A DNA stretch of 64,000 nt, from contig JAOWCC010001634.1 of NCBI GenBank assembly GCA_030867875.1, forward strand, positions 137,970,365 through 138,034,364. Reading direction: 5' to 3'. The position numbers and the translations under genes are program-made. Below, one piece after another: positions 13,148 through 24,746 of the stretch; the stretch's first letter is position 1, and each line of letters opens with the position of its first letter. Below the pieces are notes generated by a model. That model was not told the DNA's origin, made no database searches, and saw nothing but the letters and a program-made list of their open reading frames with translations. This DNA comes from Actinernus sp. WN-2022 (lineage: Eukaryota; Cnidaria; Anthozoa; Actiniaria; Actinernidae).

Positions 13148-15100
13148 TATTATTACTCGGGCGAGGCCTTCGGCTTGCGCGAGTCAGAAATCGCAAGTGG
13201 TTATTTTTTATTCATTTTTTATCTGTGTCGAGTTTTGGCGCCGTCGACCAATCAGATTTCGACTGGTCACGTGACACGTACTTTGCGCCAGCCATGTGAC
13301 ATGTGAACATCAGGTTTTTCAAGATGGCGACGAGTGGGAGTTTTGACTTAGCAAAACCTTTAATATCAGCTGTTTTTTTGTGTAAACCAAAGGTTCCTTC
13401 AAGTGCAATACCAAGATTTTTGTCTTTTCTAAAGCTCAGAGGTGTTTCACGGGCTTTGGACGGGAATTTATCACATATCCAGATCCACTCAAGGATCCAC
13501 TCGTGACATAGATGGCTAAGGTCTGATCAACACTAAGACTAAGAGTGAGACAACAGTTTGTAAATGTAAGCAGCTAAACTGAACATGATAACTTTTATAC
13601 CAATTGACTGTGGTTGTGTTGTTATTCATTGTTATTAACCTCTCGGAAAATATAGTAGAAATGACCCGATTTCTCGCGATTTCTCAGTTCTCGATCGACA
13701 GGGTCCTTTTAAAATATCATATGCACATGTTTTTATAAATTCGGGAACGAAAATCTAGAAGGATATGGCGTGAACTCTACCGTACCCTGGGTACCAGAGG
13801 TTCTCACTTCGCAAAGCTTAGGCACGAAGCTTTTCCACCGAGGAGCGAAGCGACGCTTGCTCCTCCGACGACACTTTGTCCTCGTTCGCGTTACGCAGTT
13901 TTTTGTTTGCCGAAGATTGATACGAACGGGCTTCAAACTCCGGCTTTGTCTTCATCTTATTTTTCTGGACTGCACAGAAGAACTTGAAATTACCGTTCAA
14001 TAAATCTACCTTATTTATCCTAAAGAAACTTTTGATTTTATATACCCTCGAAGAAGGAATTTATTTTACTTTCTGAAATCTACAAATATGAACCTCCAAT
14101 GTTTACCGTCTCGTTTTTCTCGGCCAATGGAAATCGAGATACCGTGGCGCTGTAATCGTTTTTCGGCGGCAGCAAAGGAGTCGGGTTGAACTTCTCGAAA
14201 CGAGCGATAGTATTGGCCTACCCAACAATAGAAAACAGCCTAGTGTTACCCTCTTGAAATAGTTATTTTCCAAGTGGTTTACATGCATGAAATCAACACA
14301 CAAATATTTTATTAAACATTAGGGACTAGTCAAAAACTCTTGCCAGTCAGCAAAAACTCTGTTAAAGTAAGCTAAATTATAGAGTTTTCAAAAATTTGCC
14401 ATTGCTTCAGTTTTAAAGATATGAACCTAAAACTTGGGCTTTTTACTAATTTTGGCTTGCTCTTGTCCTGCAAAGGGCCTATTATCAGTAAAACTCTGTA
14501 ATTAGAAGCTCCCGTAAGGGACCATGACCACCTTTGGGGGTTGAGAATTGGAAGAAGGTGGAAAATTAAGAGTTTCATACCGAGAACCGAGGTTCTAAGC
14601 CCTAAACATCCCGAAGCCGTAGGCCCCGAGGGATGTTTAGGGATTAGAACTGAAGGTTCTCGGTATGAAAGTGATTTATATCACATTTGGCGAGATTTTC
14701 TCAAATAGGAGGTTTAAAACTGATTTGTTATTTAACTAGTCTATTGTTCAACGGGTTTATACCAGAGTTTCACCCCTATGAAGAACAAAGAAAACCGTGT
14801 CAAGTGTGATATAATAGCATTTACAAACAGGTTTTGTTAATAACACTACCAATCTCATACAAGTGCCTTTAAATATATGAATTAAGATTTGTTTGCCATC
14901 TAGTACAGCCATGTGATTGCATTCCTGTAAAAGGTCCATACCATTATTTGTAAATTATCACGAGCATGAGTTGTGAATCAATTATCCAGTTCCCCTAGCA
15001 CAAACCATGTTATGGCACAAAAATATGCTAGAACTCCATGTATTATAAATTAACCTATTTCTAGGTGGCCCGAGTTAAGGCCACTCAGGGCCTCTTGTTC
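13148..15100 (+). mobile_element. Unclassified repeat element with inverted copies at 59-61 kb
   Basis: The left end has TACTCGGGCGAGGCC and the right end GGCCACTCAGGGCCTCTTG. Internal segments recur inverted at 58960-61070. It carries a short open frame at 13303-13506 beginning after an AAGATGGCG context; its Ser/Phe/Leu-rich peptide recurs in each copy, but I do not recognise it. A hairpin at 14578-14667 contains paired CCGAGAACC/GGTTCTCGG arms. The element class is not determined. Confidence 0.55.
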
Positions 15101-15463
15101 ACATTACGTTTCCCGGATATTTTTCAAGTGAGAACAAGGTTGGTTGCAGAATATTTAGACTGCGAACAGTCCCTCCTTTTCCCTCCATTGATTGTAATTT
15201 GCGAGCGGAGCGAGCGAAGAGAAAATATGGCAGTTAGTTCCAGAATAATTTATGGTCAATGTTGGTGCTTTGATCAGCCTTGTTTCAGGTCCGTTAGAAA
15301 TTCAGTGTAGATTAATTGAAAACAGCAATGAAGTCAGTACTTTAAATTTCCCTCACCTTGTACTGTGTCTGTGTTGATATTCCAGTTCCTTGGCATATCA
15401 AAGTGTCGGTATAGATTAACTCTCTGTCTGAATGTAGTGTTAATTTGAATCCGTTAATTTGTA

Positions 15464-17094
15464 CACAGGCAGCCCAAGCTCTATTTTTGTGTCATTATTG
15501 CGAGATTTTGCAGAAATTAATAAAATGTAAGAAATCTATACAGTACTCAAATAAAGGTTACATACCTCTTTAAAGTTGTGTTATTGATTCTCCTGTGTAC
15601 TCCTGGGGTTATTTTAGCCACTTTAACAAGATTTCCAATTCACCGTTCCAGCTGTTATATAAAATGACAGGGTTGGAGACTTCACCTCGCATCGAACGAT
15701 GGCGATCGCCGAAAATCCCCTCGTATCGCGAATTTCCCCGGAATATTGTCACAAAATCACGCTAACCCTGAAGTCCAATGTTCTTTCCTTTCACCCGCAT
15801 CCTCCATGGCGATCACAGTTACTTTTTAGCCCGATTAATAGTCCCTTTTCCACAACTTTTTTCAATGCTGCGATGCCTGTGATAGACTCCGTGCCGACCA
15901 CGTCCACGCGTGCGCAATTTCAAAATAACTGCTGCACTCCCATTGGTTGGTTGGTACGAGCTTTCCCGCTAGATTTAATCCCGCCTGGGTGTATGATAGT
16001 CGTGTTTGGCACAACTCATCGAAAACTAACAGGGTGCTAGTGATGACAGAGAAACCATTTAAAGGTTTTCCCCGTCCAATCGTATCAGGGACAAAAAAAA
16101 ATTAAAATCGCTCCCGGGAAAACCCGCTCACGACATCCAAATCACAACATCATTTGCCGGCAAAGTGTTGTAACTTTTTGTGGTTTTAAAAACTCTCTTG
16201 CCTTTAAACTGCTAAAGTCGACATTGAAAACTGAGCCAACTTCCGCTACGGAATTAGCCGCCAGTATGTGCATTTCGTTTGCATTGTTTACAAAGAAATG
16301 TAAGTAATAGTGTTAGCTAAATTAAATATTTGTGTAAAAGTACGTGCGCATCAGTGGCAGAAATCATAATTAAAAAAACGATTGTATGAACGAGTGATTA
16401 TAAAGATACTGTACTTTTAAAAAGTCGTATGTGATAACTGATATATAACTTTGACCTAGAGGAGCTACAATCGACTTTTGGCATTTATATAATAAATACA
16501 ACATTTATTAAAACCTCACATATGCGCACATAATTTATTTGAGTTGTGCCAAACACGACTATCGTACACCCTGGCGGGATCAAATCTAGCGGGAAAGCTC
16601 GTACCAACCAACCAATGGGAGTGCAGCAGTTATTTTGAAATTGCGCACGCGTGGACGTGGTCGGCACGGAGTCTATCACAGGCATCGCAGCATTGAAAAA
16701 AGTTGTGGAAAAGGGACTATTAATCGGGCTAAAAAGTAACTGTGATCGCCATGGAGGATGCAGGTGAAAGGAAAGAACATTGGAATTTAGGGTTAGCGTG
16801 ATTTTGTGACAATATTCCGGGGAAATTCGCGATACGAGGGGATTTTCGGCGATCGCCATCGTTGGATGCGAGGTGAAGTCTCCAGCCTTGTCATTTTATA
16901 TAACAGCTGGGACGGTGAATTGGAAATCTTGTTAAAGTGGCTAAAATGACCCCAGGAGTAAAGAGGACAATCAATAACACAACTTTAAAGAGGTATGTAA
17001 CCTTTATTTGAGTACTGTATAGATTTCTTACATTTTATTAATTTCTGCAAAATCTCGCAATAATGACACAAAAATAGAGCTTGGGCTGCCTGTG
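15464..17094. mobile_element. 1.63-kb fold-back DNA transposon with 7-bp target duplication
   Basis: The inverted arms of about 540 bp start CACAGGCAGCCCAAGCT and end with its complement. The exact 7-bp direct repeat ATTTGTA flanks it at 15457-15463 and 17095-17101. The same peptide-coding frame (MAIAENPLVSR start) occurs in both arms at 15699-16040 (+) and 16485-16859 (-), a consequence of the inverted repeat. The spacer at 16016-16550 has no recognisable gene. Confidence 0.85.
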
Positions 17095-17139
17095 ATTTGT
17101 ATAACCAAGATGTACACACAACACAGTGTCGCAAAATAT

Positions 17140-17640
17140 CTAGAAAACTCAGACCTTGTTTCTCTTCAGCCAGGTCATCTTACTGTTTGTAGTTTCGGTA
17201 TCTGTATGAACAGCGAAAAGCAGAATCCAGTACAGCGAGCAAGCCAGTTACAGAATTCACTCGGTTGTTTACAAATTATGGTGAGTTGATTTGACTCAGT
17301 TCTCTGTTCAACTTCGCTGGTGTCGTCACCGCGCCGACAAAAGAGACCATGTTTGACTTAAACCATGCACACGTGTAGTATTTAAAAAGCTTCTTCACAA
17401 CTCACACTGAAATATTCATATCCATGTATTTCTCTGCAGCCTTCAGTTCAGGTATGATTTATAGCATCTTGACCATTTGCAGTTTTGGTATCGGCAAACC
17501 GAACAGCACAAATATTCAATGCAGCGAGCAAGCCAAGCATATTTTTTGATCGCACATTCACTCGGGTTCAGCATAAATAAATAACCAGTATCCTTAGCCT
17601 GTTGGGAGGCTTTCGCACGAGATGGGTCCTCCGCCATCTT
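17140..17640. repeat. Diverged direct duplication
   Basis: Two imperfect copies, about 17165-17275 and 17465-17575, share a CAGCGAGCAAGCCA core and a CACTCGG end. This is an old duplicated repeat. Apart from a few short hairpins, 17640-19210 holds nothing I can identify. Confidence 0.4.
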
Positions 17641-19210
17641 GCTTTTACTGTTATTAAATTATGTAAATAAATTAACCTGGCGAGTGTTGCGTGACCAGCA
17701 CAGTGCAATCTGATTGGTGTGAATTTGACCTTTAACGCATGCGCAGAAATTTTGTTGCACAGGCAGCCCGAGTAATAACGGTGATGACTATGAAAGTGAG
17801 GATATTAAGGAATGTGAGGATATTAAGATATTTATGCTTTGGTGGTTCGTAAAATATGTATGAAGTAAAGGGGTACGTTTTTAAGATTGAACCTATTTCT
17901 CAACAATACCCCCCGCCTCCAATAAATGATTGGAACTTTTCAGATAATTATTACTAAACGTGCAGGCATACGAAAAATAACCATTTAACGGCTCTGTTGT
18001 TTCGTTCTTGGTAGAACTCTAAAAACTGACATTAAATAATATAAAATATATCTACATGATTTCGTTTGAAGAATAGGTCTGTCAGTGAGAAATTGGTCGA
18101 CATATCGACAGTGTTGGTTAATATGGCAGTCGATACCTCGCCGACATATCGACCGTTTCCTGTGCGGGAAAACAATATGAAAATAAAATGAAAGTAAAGT
18201 ATGATGTATATAAAATACTGTTTATTTTTGTTGTTGTTTCGTTTGCTATGTGTGAGGGTTTTTTGGGAGAAGGGAGCAAGTTAAAATACTCATAAACTGT
18301 TAATGTTCATGTAGCTTGCGCGTTACCTTTAGCTCCGCTAGAAATAGAAAAGGTAATCAAAAGATGATGAGTGATATTAGAGGGACATTTTACTTGTGTT
18401 TGCGTGTTACGGAGATATGAAATTTATCCCTAATTTATCTAGACGCTATTGATTAATTTTAAGATTATTGTACTTTATTATATGGCAAGGGCTACTTCCG
18501 GGCAATGGGATTTCCCCGTGATTTCCACGGGCATTATGAGATTTGTTAATGCCCGGCAAACTTTGATAGCCCTAAAAACAGCTGAACTGTCATAATTTTA
18601 GAGAAAAACTCGGTGAAAGTCCTAACTGAGCGAGGAATAATATTCTAAAAGTGATTTTTTTATTACCCGAATGAAATTGAAATTAACTTTATTGTCGAAC
18701 GAAAACAGCATCGCCAACACTCGACAGCCGGTGGAGGTCTGAGCAAGCAAGAATAAAGCTTTGATGGGTTCATAAATGACAAAAAAAATCCGTGAAGAAA
18801 ATGAGCCAGTGACATGAATAACTATCCTTAGAAATAAGGACATTTTCATTATGGCGTCATTTGACCTCAGCTACCAGAATCCTTTTCAAATTATTTTTCT
18901 CATTCCAATTTATCAACTCCTTTGAGAATTACAAGACAATGGTCCAAATTAGAGGTACAAAAGAATCCGCGCAGAGTTCTGATAGTTGTAGTATGTGACG
19001 CCATCATGCAAACGTCCTATTCATCGAAAAAGAAGCGACGAGTGTATACTTGCAATAATGGGTGTTTTCCAAAATATATTACTCAAGTGGCCTGACCCAA
19101 GGGACATCTAAAACAAATATTTCAGTCGCCATTACACAATAGGAAATATATCTAAAAGATATATTTCTCTATTTTAATGCTAAAATGTACAAATATACAG
19201 ACCAAGCAAA

Positions 19211-19935
19211 TTGCATGGCACTACCCAACACACGCTATGACGTAGCTAGCGTCTAACACGCATGCTCACATCGTATTACCCATGGAGTGGCGGAATGGTA
19301 TTCCTACTGCTATTAGAAAGCGTGGCGCCATGTACAGCTGTTTCGTCCTTGTTAGGACTCGTCATCATGGCATAACCCCCAAGACCATCAGCCTTACTAA
19401 AGATCATAGGCTGTTCAGCTGTTTCGTCCTTGTTAGGACTCATCAGCCTCACTAAAGATTATAGGCCTCAGAATCTGGTTACTCCAAGGTCGAGCTACAG
19501 CAAACCCCAGCCTCCACGCTAACACGTGTGGGAGCTGGAGATGTGAGCAAAGTGCTATAGCGATATGGATCTCTCCGAAGAGGATCTGGTAGTGCAAAAT
19601 GGAAATGGCACGGTGGTTGCCACTCCAGGGGTAATAAGATGTGAGCATAATAATAATAATACGTATTAGGAGCATCATACATAAGTCTCGATGCTCTTAC
19701 AATAGTAGAATAACTATTTCTACAAAAGACTAATTAATCTAATTACAATATATATAAAAACTAACTACTACTGAAAATAAAGGTATTAAGTAATCATTTA
19801 AAACGTATTAGGAGCATATATATAAGTCTCGATGCCCTTACAATAGTAAAATAACTATTTCTACAAAAGACTAATTAATCAAAAGACTGTTAGACGCTAG
19901 CTACGTCATAGCGTGTGTTAGGTAGTGCCATGCAA
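19211..19935. mobile_element. TIR element of about 725 bp
   Basis: Inverted termini of about 48 bp begin TTGCATGGCACTACC. The interior has a direct repeat of TTTCGTCCTTGTTAGGACT (19344 and 19422) and a LINE 3'-tail fragment. Confidence 0.65.
19646..19880 (-). repeat. LINE 3'-UTR fragment
   Basis: Matches the 3' tail of the LINE at 33430-36055, with the same ACGTATTAGGAGCAT motif and an (ATT)n end. It is a truncated retrotransposed copy inside the 19211 TIR element. Confidence 0.6.
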
Positions 19936-20604
19936 CGTGTCTGGTTTACTAATTAAAAACAATAGTATATCACACAAGAATTTGGGATATTGTATTGTAT
20001 TGTAAAAAGTTCTCCCATTCTCGGTAACGTTTTTAGAAGCAACGATGCGCAAATTGCAAAGATGCACAAAGAATCTGTACAAAATTTAATTAACCACTTC
20101 ATTAACCTCGTTAACGTATTAAAATAAACATAATGTAGTATTTGCCCAAAGTCAGTCCTACTGTCCCTAATAAACACGCAATCCTTATATTTAGTTATCA
20201 GCCTTAAAACTAAACATAATCAAACAAAATGGTGGACACAAAATCGGCCGTGCGTATTCAGAACACGCGACCATCTCAGTGCACCTCTAGGATTTAGGTC
20301 CTAATGGAGCAAAATTCTGGGTTTGTGGTCCCAACAAAGTTCCTGATCAGCCGCGACATCATTTCGAGAAAAACGGCGTGAAATCAATCAGCAGAATCAA
20401 ACTTACTTCCACAGACCTGTTTGAATCGGATAAAAATGAAATAAAAGTGGAAGAGTACTATTAGTAGCACATGTTTTCATTTATTAGAAAGACATTTTAT
20501 AAGAAACGGCTTTTCAAATGAAGAATAAATTTGTAGGAGACTTCAAACTGGCTTGGGAACGATGCAAGCGCTGGTTTGAGTGTCTGCCGTTGTTCAACTT
20601 TTAA

Positions 20605-20906
20605 GGCAGGTTCACACTTGCGACATAAACATAAGCATAGGAAAAGGAAGTGTGAACCGGAGTGGCATAAGCATGAGCATAAGAAAAAGAAACTCGTTCC
20701 TTTTTCTAGCTTATGCTTATGTTGTTATGTGACAAGTGTGAACCGGACGACATAAGCATAAGTATAAGGAAGATCTTGTGTGTGAACCAGGTGACGTAAA
20801 CACAAGCATAAGCATTTCCAGACAGCTGTGATGATTAATTTAGCACGTAGTGCGGCTGCGTATGTTGCTTTTCTTATGCTTATGCCACAAGTGTGAACCA
20901 GCTTTT
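20605..20906. mobile_element. Fold-back MITE with CATAAGCATAAG repeats
   Basis: The outer inverted arms begin AGGTTCACACTTG and end CAAGTGTGAACC, and inside there are several more copies in alternating orientation of GTGTGAACC and of GCATAAGCATAAG. It is non-coding. Confidence 0.6.
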
Positions 20907-21174
20907 ATCCTTGAATATGTCGCAAAACAAGTGCAATGGACTTTGTAGATGAGAGGAATGATGAGGAGATTGTTGGACTGACAGAGCACGACTGACAGAG
21001 TTGCGATCTAGAGTAGTTTTCCAAGCAGCTTAAGTTTAACATTTTCCTCTACTATAAATTTGCAAGCCACACAACAACTCCTGTAGCGATAAGATGGGTT
21101 ACCTGTGGTATGTTTCACAAGTGATCTCGGAAGAGTTTGAATGAATCTTTATTTGAATACGGATACTCATCAGG

Positions 21175-21177
<3 letters not shown>

Positions 21178-21217
<40 letters not shown>
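21178..21217. repeat. (TA)n microsatellite
   Basis: Uninterrupted TA dinucleotides. A shorter TA run lies at 21575-21591. Confidence 0.9.
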
Positions 21218-21218
<1 letters not shown>

Positions 21219-21486
21219 CTTGTAATGAAGATCCAATGTCTTATGCCAACGGATAGTCCAGCTACAAGGATCCAAGGATTCATAGACGGTGCTTTGCAAG
21301 GATATAACATTTTTTGGCTTACCTTTTATACAATAAGTTAGTACGTTCAAATACCTTGTACAGCATTTTTAGTTAGTGAATTTTTAAACAATAGCATTAT
21401 GTAATCTTTTTTACACATTGTACACACATAGTGTTATTTATATAGATCTTTTTACTATCTTCTTGTACCACGCATTTTCCATTTTT

Positions 21487-21520
21487 TTAGCTGAAGAAGG
21501 CTGAATGGCCGAAACGTTCT
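21487..21520 (+). repeat. Penelope-type terminal motif fragment
   Basis: CTGAAGAAGGC, a short loop, then GGCCGAAAC. This resembles the motif near the 3' end of the Penelope-like element at 61268-61306 (minus strand). It is probably a remnant of a similar element. Confidence 0.35.
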
Positions 21521-21689
21521 CAATATATTTTTTACAGTTATAAGTTGACGGTCTTTGCCTTTTTTATTAATATTATATATATATATATATATAAAACAAT
21601 CCTGGTTTCCACGAGAGCCGTATATACAAATATTATAATAAAAACTATAAATAAAATATAAAAGTTAGTTACTCTTCATAAATATTAAA

Positions 21690-22192
21690 ATGATCTCACT
21701 TTAACAGGCCACAGAGATCAATATGATTGAACTCTTTTTTGAAATCTTTTATACTCTGCCTCTGAGTGATTTCGGTAGTAAGTTCCATATCTTTGCCCCG
21801 TCGTAACCATAGCTTTTCTTGAGTGCTCAGTCTTTGATCTGGGAATGAAGAGATCTGTTTTGGACTTGCGCAAATTATATGAAGTGTGATTTGCAATTTT
21901 ACTGCTAATTTTACTGCTAATCTTGAGCCTATCTTATCCCACACGCACTGCAATAGTCAAAGTGAGGCAAAATAAGTGCCCTATAAACTTTGATTAGTGC
22001 ATTTTTGGGCAAATAAGGCCTCACCCTTCTTAATATTCCCAAACCAGAGGACACTTTCTGAATTACTTTTTCAACATGGTTTATATAATTGCTCCTTGTG
22101 AATTCTCTTTTCCTACGATAAGTCAAACATTTTTGTTTTGTAGGTAATGATGTACTAAGTGAACATGAGTTATCACATACTGATACACACAT
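21690..22192 (-). pseudogene. LINE reverse transcriptase C-terminal fragment
   Basis: Two broken minus-strand frames (21929-22192 and 21696-21953) encode the end of a non-LTR retrotransposon RT. The visible motifs are NYINHVEKVIQK, ALIKVYRALILPHFDYC and, further on, GSRLA. The start of the RT is absent and the frame shifts near 21940. The family is probably of the jockey/CR1 group. It is a dead fragment. Confidence 0.6.
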
Positions 22193-22440
22193 TTGAGTCT
22201 TTCACGGTTATGTGGAGTTTTTATCACACCAAACCTTTCAATGTTACATCATTAACTGTTAACAGGTAACTGTTCAGCATTATTCAGGGTTTGGTGTGAT
22301 GGAAACTCCACATAACCGTGATGAAGGACTCAAATGTGTGTATCAGTATGTGATAACTCATGTTCACTTAGTACATCATTACCTACAAAACAAAAATGTT
22401 TGACTTATCGTTGTAAAAGAGAATTCACAAGGAGCAATTA
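22073..22440. repeat. Inverted duplication overlapping LINE fragment
   Basis: 22073-22232 recurs inverted at about 22290-22440 around a spacer rich in GTTAAC, so part of the LINE fragment has been copied in reverse. This may come from fold-back replication or from a twin-priming type of retrotransposition. Confidence 0.55.
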
Positions 22441-22500
22441 TATAAAGACTATAAACCATTATATAAATGTAACATTATTTATATAAATGTAACAGTTAAT

Positions 22501-22727
22501 TACAGTCAACTCTCTCCTGCGACCACTTCCCGTAAGCGACTACCTCCCATAAGCGACCACATTACCAAAGAACCGTTTTTTTCTCAGTCAAATCTGTTGT
22601 AAAAACTCTCGTAAGCGACCAACGCAAAAATTCTTAAGCGTCCGTGACCACTTTTTAGTCTCAACACTTGATATTTTCTATTGTTTTTTGTTTCCGATAA
22701 GCGACCACTAAAGTAGATTGTACTGTA
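22501..22727. mobile_element. pogo/Tigger-like MITE
   Basis: Termini TACAGTCAACTCTC and GATTGTACTGTA are imperfect inverted repeats with TA at the ends. The internal GCGACCAC / AAGCGACCA repeats are typical of pogo-type non-autonomous elements. It ends 14 bp before the truncated integrase stop and so marks the left limit of the virus-like element. Confidence 0.6.
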
Positions 22728-22741
22728 TTTTTAGAAAATCA

Positions 22742-22987
22742 TTACTCAAATACTACAAATGGCTGGTGCACCGCGTTTGGCTTTGGGACTGTCCAGTGGG
22801 GTCTTGGAATTTCATGTGGACTAGGTAGGAACATTTGCCACAGGGCCTGTTTTTCCAGCCAAACATTCGCGACAGCCTCTGACACTCCCGCAGAAGTTGC
22901 GAGCTTATTCACAGCAGCGTGACCTTTCCAGTATCCCTCAGGACCATAGAAGATTGAGGATAGCTTTGCATCCATTGCTATATACAC
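22742..22987 (-). pseudogene. Integrase N-terminal fragment (RVE/Polinton type)
   Basis: 81 codons that I recognise as the N-terminal region preceding the catalytic core in retroviral-type integrases of Polinton-like elements. Visible hallmarks are GYWKGHAAVNKLA, WLEKQALWQ and a P-R-P then NAVHQ segment where the DDE core normally begins. A stop follows within six codons, so the catalytic Asp/Asp/Glu residues are missing. Intact proteins of this type would splice the element ends into host DNA. The loss is next to a pogo-like MITE. The identification is from memory of the family; the truncation is seen directly. Confidence 0.68.
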
Positions 22988-23095
22988 ACGATGACGAGCT
23001 CTAATACGCGATTCTCAGAAGAAGAAGAAAAGAGAAAAGTTTTTTTTTAAATGTCTTTCTTTCTTTTTTTAAAACTTTTTTTCCCTAAGGAACAC

Positions 23096-23527
23096 TTACA
23101 GCCAGCGACTGGCGGCATAGCCAATAGCAAGCATTCCACCACCAACGTAGACCAACTCACCTGTCTTCTGTGCACTCGATGGTCGGTAGTAGTCAGAGAA
23201 ACTTGGTTCAGACAGTACTGGGATGTGGTGCAACCCCGCATGTACCGTATTGTATAGCTTGAGAGCACGGTCCGTGTTTCCCAAATCCTCAGAAGCATGG
23301 TGCTGCAAACGTTCCTGTTCCTGGACCCAGTCGTCCAACTTTTCACGGTGCTCATGGAAAGCTGCCCAGTCTGCCTGGTACTTCTCTAGTGCCTTGTCGT
23401 GTCTTTTTCGCTCTATGGCCAGTGCATCTGGACCTTTACCAGAGATTGCCCGAGCAAGGTAGCTTCCACCTACGAAGGCCGTTGCATTCAAAAGTGCTCC
23501 TCCGAGCATCATAGCTATGGTTGCCAT
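23096..23527 (-). CDS. Small membrane/coiled-coil protein of virus-like element
   Basis: 143 residues with an intact frame. A hydrophobic N-terminal helix (residues 3-25) is followed by a charged, probably coiled-coil stretch rich in Lys, Glu and Arg (35-85), a Tyr/Pro/Ser linker with SDYYRPS, and a C-terminal hydrophobic helix (about 123-143). I recognise this as a gene recurrent in cnidarian virus-like elements; its function is unknown, possibly a virion membrane or scaffold component. Its ATG overlaps the stop of the upstream gene in a TAATG arrangement at 23525-23529, which suggests coupled translation. It is one of the few unbroken genes in the element. Confidence 0.72.
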   Translation of the reverse strand: MATIAMMLGGALLNATAFVGGSYLARAISGKGPDALAIERKRHDKALEKYQADWAAFHEHREKLDDWVQEQERLQHHASEDLGNTDRALKLYNTVHAGLHHIPVLSEPSFSDYYRPSSAQKTGELVYVGGGMLAIGYAASRWL

Positions 23528-24207
23528 TACAGATTCTGGGGGATGATCTTTTGGTCCTCAAGATATTGTTTTGTAGCAATACTACCAGCCAACACAGCAG
23601 TCCACTTCACGTAGTTCAAGATGGAAGCCGAAGGGTCACTTAGCATGGACTCCTTTACGACCTTCTTTCCAATCCAACCAATGCCCGCAGCTAGTCCAGT
23701 CAATATAGCAGCGTCAGTCACTGTTTTCATCAACTTGTTCTCATGATCAGGTATTGTTACAATAAAAGTATGCATACGTACAGCTTCAAATGATATAGCT
23801 TTTGGTGTGTACCTATTCCATGTCTGGTGGTACCACATTTGCTGCAAGGGCTTCCACCCGAGGTGTGGTTGCTGTTTCTCTGAAACGCGTCGTGCTTGAT
23901 ACCACAGCCCCACCAGTGTCGCACCTACACCAATGGCAGCAAGTGTGGTGTTGACAGACATGTTCTCATACAACCTGATGGTCAAGCTGCTGTCGTCCCG
24001 TGGTCCAGCTGCCACCTCTACTTCCCTTTCGTGCTCCAACTCGCGCTTGAGAGCCGCTCTAGCACGTCGGTTGCTTTCTGCCAGGGCCTTTCCAGCAGCA
24101 ATGCGCTTTGGGTCCTTTACCTTTGAACTTTCCACCTTTGAGTTACTTTCCAAGTGAGGTACAGTCGTTGGAGGGTCCGCTGTGATCCGATCCATCTGCT
24201 CTTCCAT
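23527..24207 (-). CDS. Three-helix membrane protein of virus-like element
   Basis: 226 residues from the ATG at 24205-24207; the frame is open five codons further but without another ATG. A charged N-terminal half contains a VKDPKRIAAGKALAE segment and a basic coiled region. Three hydrophobic segments follow, at about residues 87-104, 165-182 and 198-213. The frame is intact. I recognise the family from other cnidarian elements, function unknown. The 13-bp dyad GTTGCTTTGCAAC lies exactly 3 bp upstream of the ATG, as it does before the gene starting at 29584. The stop overlaps the start of the next gene. Confidence 0.7.
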   Translation of the reverse strand: MEEQMDRITADPPTTVPHLESNSKVESSKVKDPKRIAAGKALAESNRRARAALKRELEHEREVEVAAGPRDDSSLTIRLYENMSVNTTLAAIGVGATLVGLWYQARRVSEKQQPHLGWKPLQQMWYHQTWNRYTPKAISFEAVRMHTFIVTIPDHENKLMKTVTDAAILTGLAAGIGWIGKKVVKESMLSDPSASILNYVKWTAVLAGSIATKQYLEDQKIIPQNL

Positions 24208-24306
24208 CTTGTTGCTTTGCAACTTGTTTGTATGGTGGGTACCTGCGAAGGTTCAATTGGTTGCGTACTAGGAACAACTACGTGACCAGCTACATGGAAC
24301 AAGGCA

Positions 24307-24746
24307 CTAGCTAGTGCTACAAACAAAGCGTCCTGCTTTAAGAGACAACAAGCCAGCCACTGCACTGATCTCGTTGCGGACTAGGTCGTCTTCTTGTAGG
24401 TCCTTGAGCAGTGCTTCTTGAGAATCTAGAGGGACTAGGTATGCAACTGCGCGGGTAGCTAGACGCATCACACCATTGACTAGACATCCTGTTATTTGCT
24501 GAGCTAGAACGTAACGGCCTGGTACTTTCTATGTAACCGCTCTACATCTTTCTCAGGTAGTCTAGAAACGTCTCCTAGAGAGAATTTTTTTCCTACATAT
24601 TCTTTTGTAGTACCTGTTGCTGCCAACATAGAAAGTGCTTCCCGGTGGTCCGTTCCTGCCGAATTGGCAGCCTCTGCTGTACTACTGTTTGCTTCGCAGT
24701 GCATACTTGCATCCTCACCTAGTAGGGCAGCTATTTCTTTCTCCAT
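24307..24746 (-). pseudogene. Conserved small protein of virus-like element, frame broken
   Basis: It starts at the ATG at 24744-24746 and overlaps the 3' end of the ATPase frame by about 32 bp. The first 80 codons (acidic start, then a Lys-rich segment with GKKFSLGDVSRLPEKDVERLH) end at a stop near 24504. A second frame with matching character continues from about 24515 to a stop at 24307-24309, so one base appears to be missing near a GG run at about 24512. A third frame further on may mean a second break. The family is recognised from related elements, role unknown. Confidence 0.55.
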
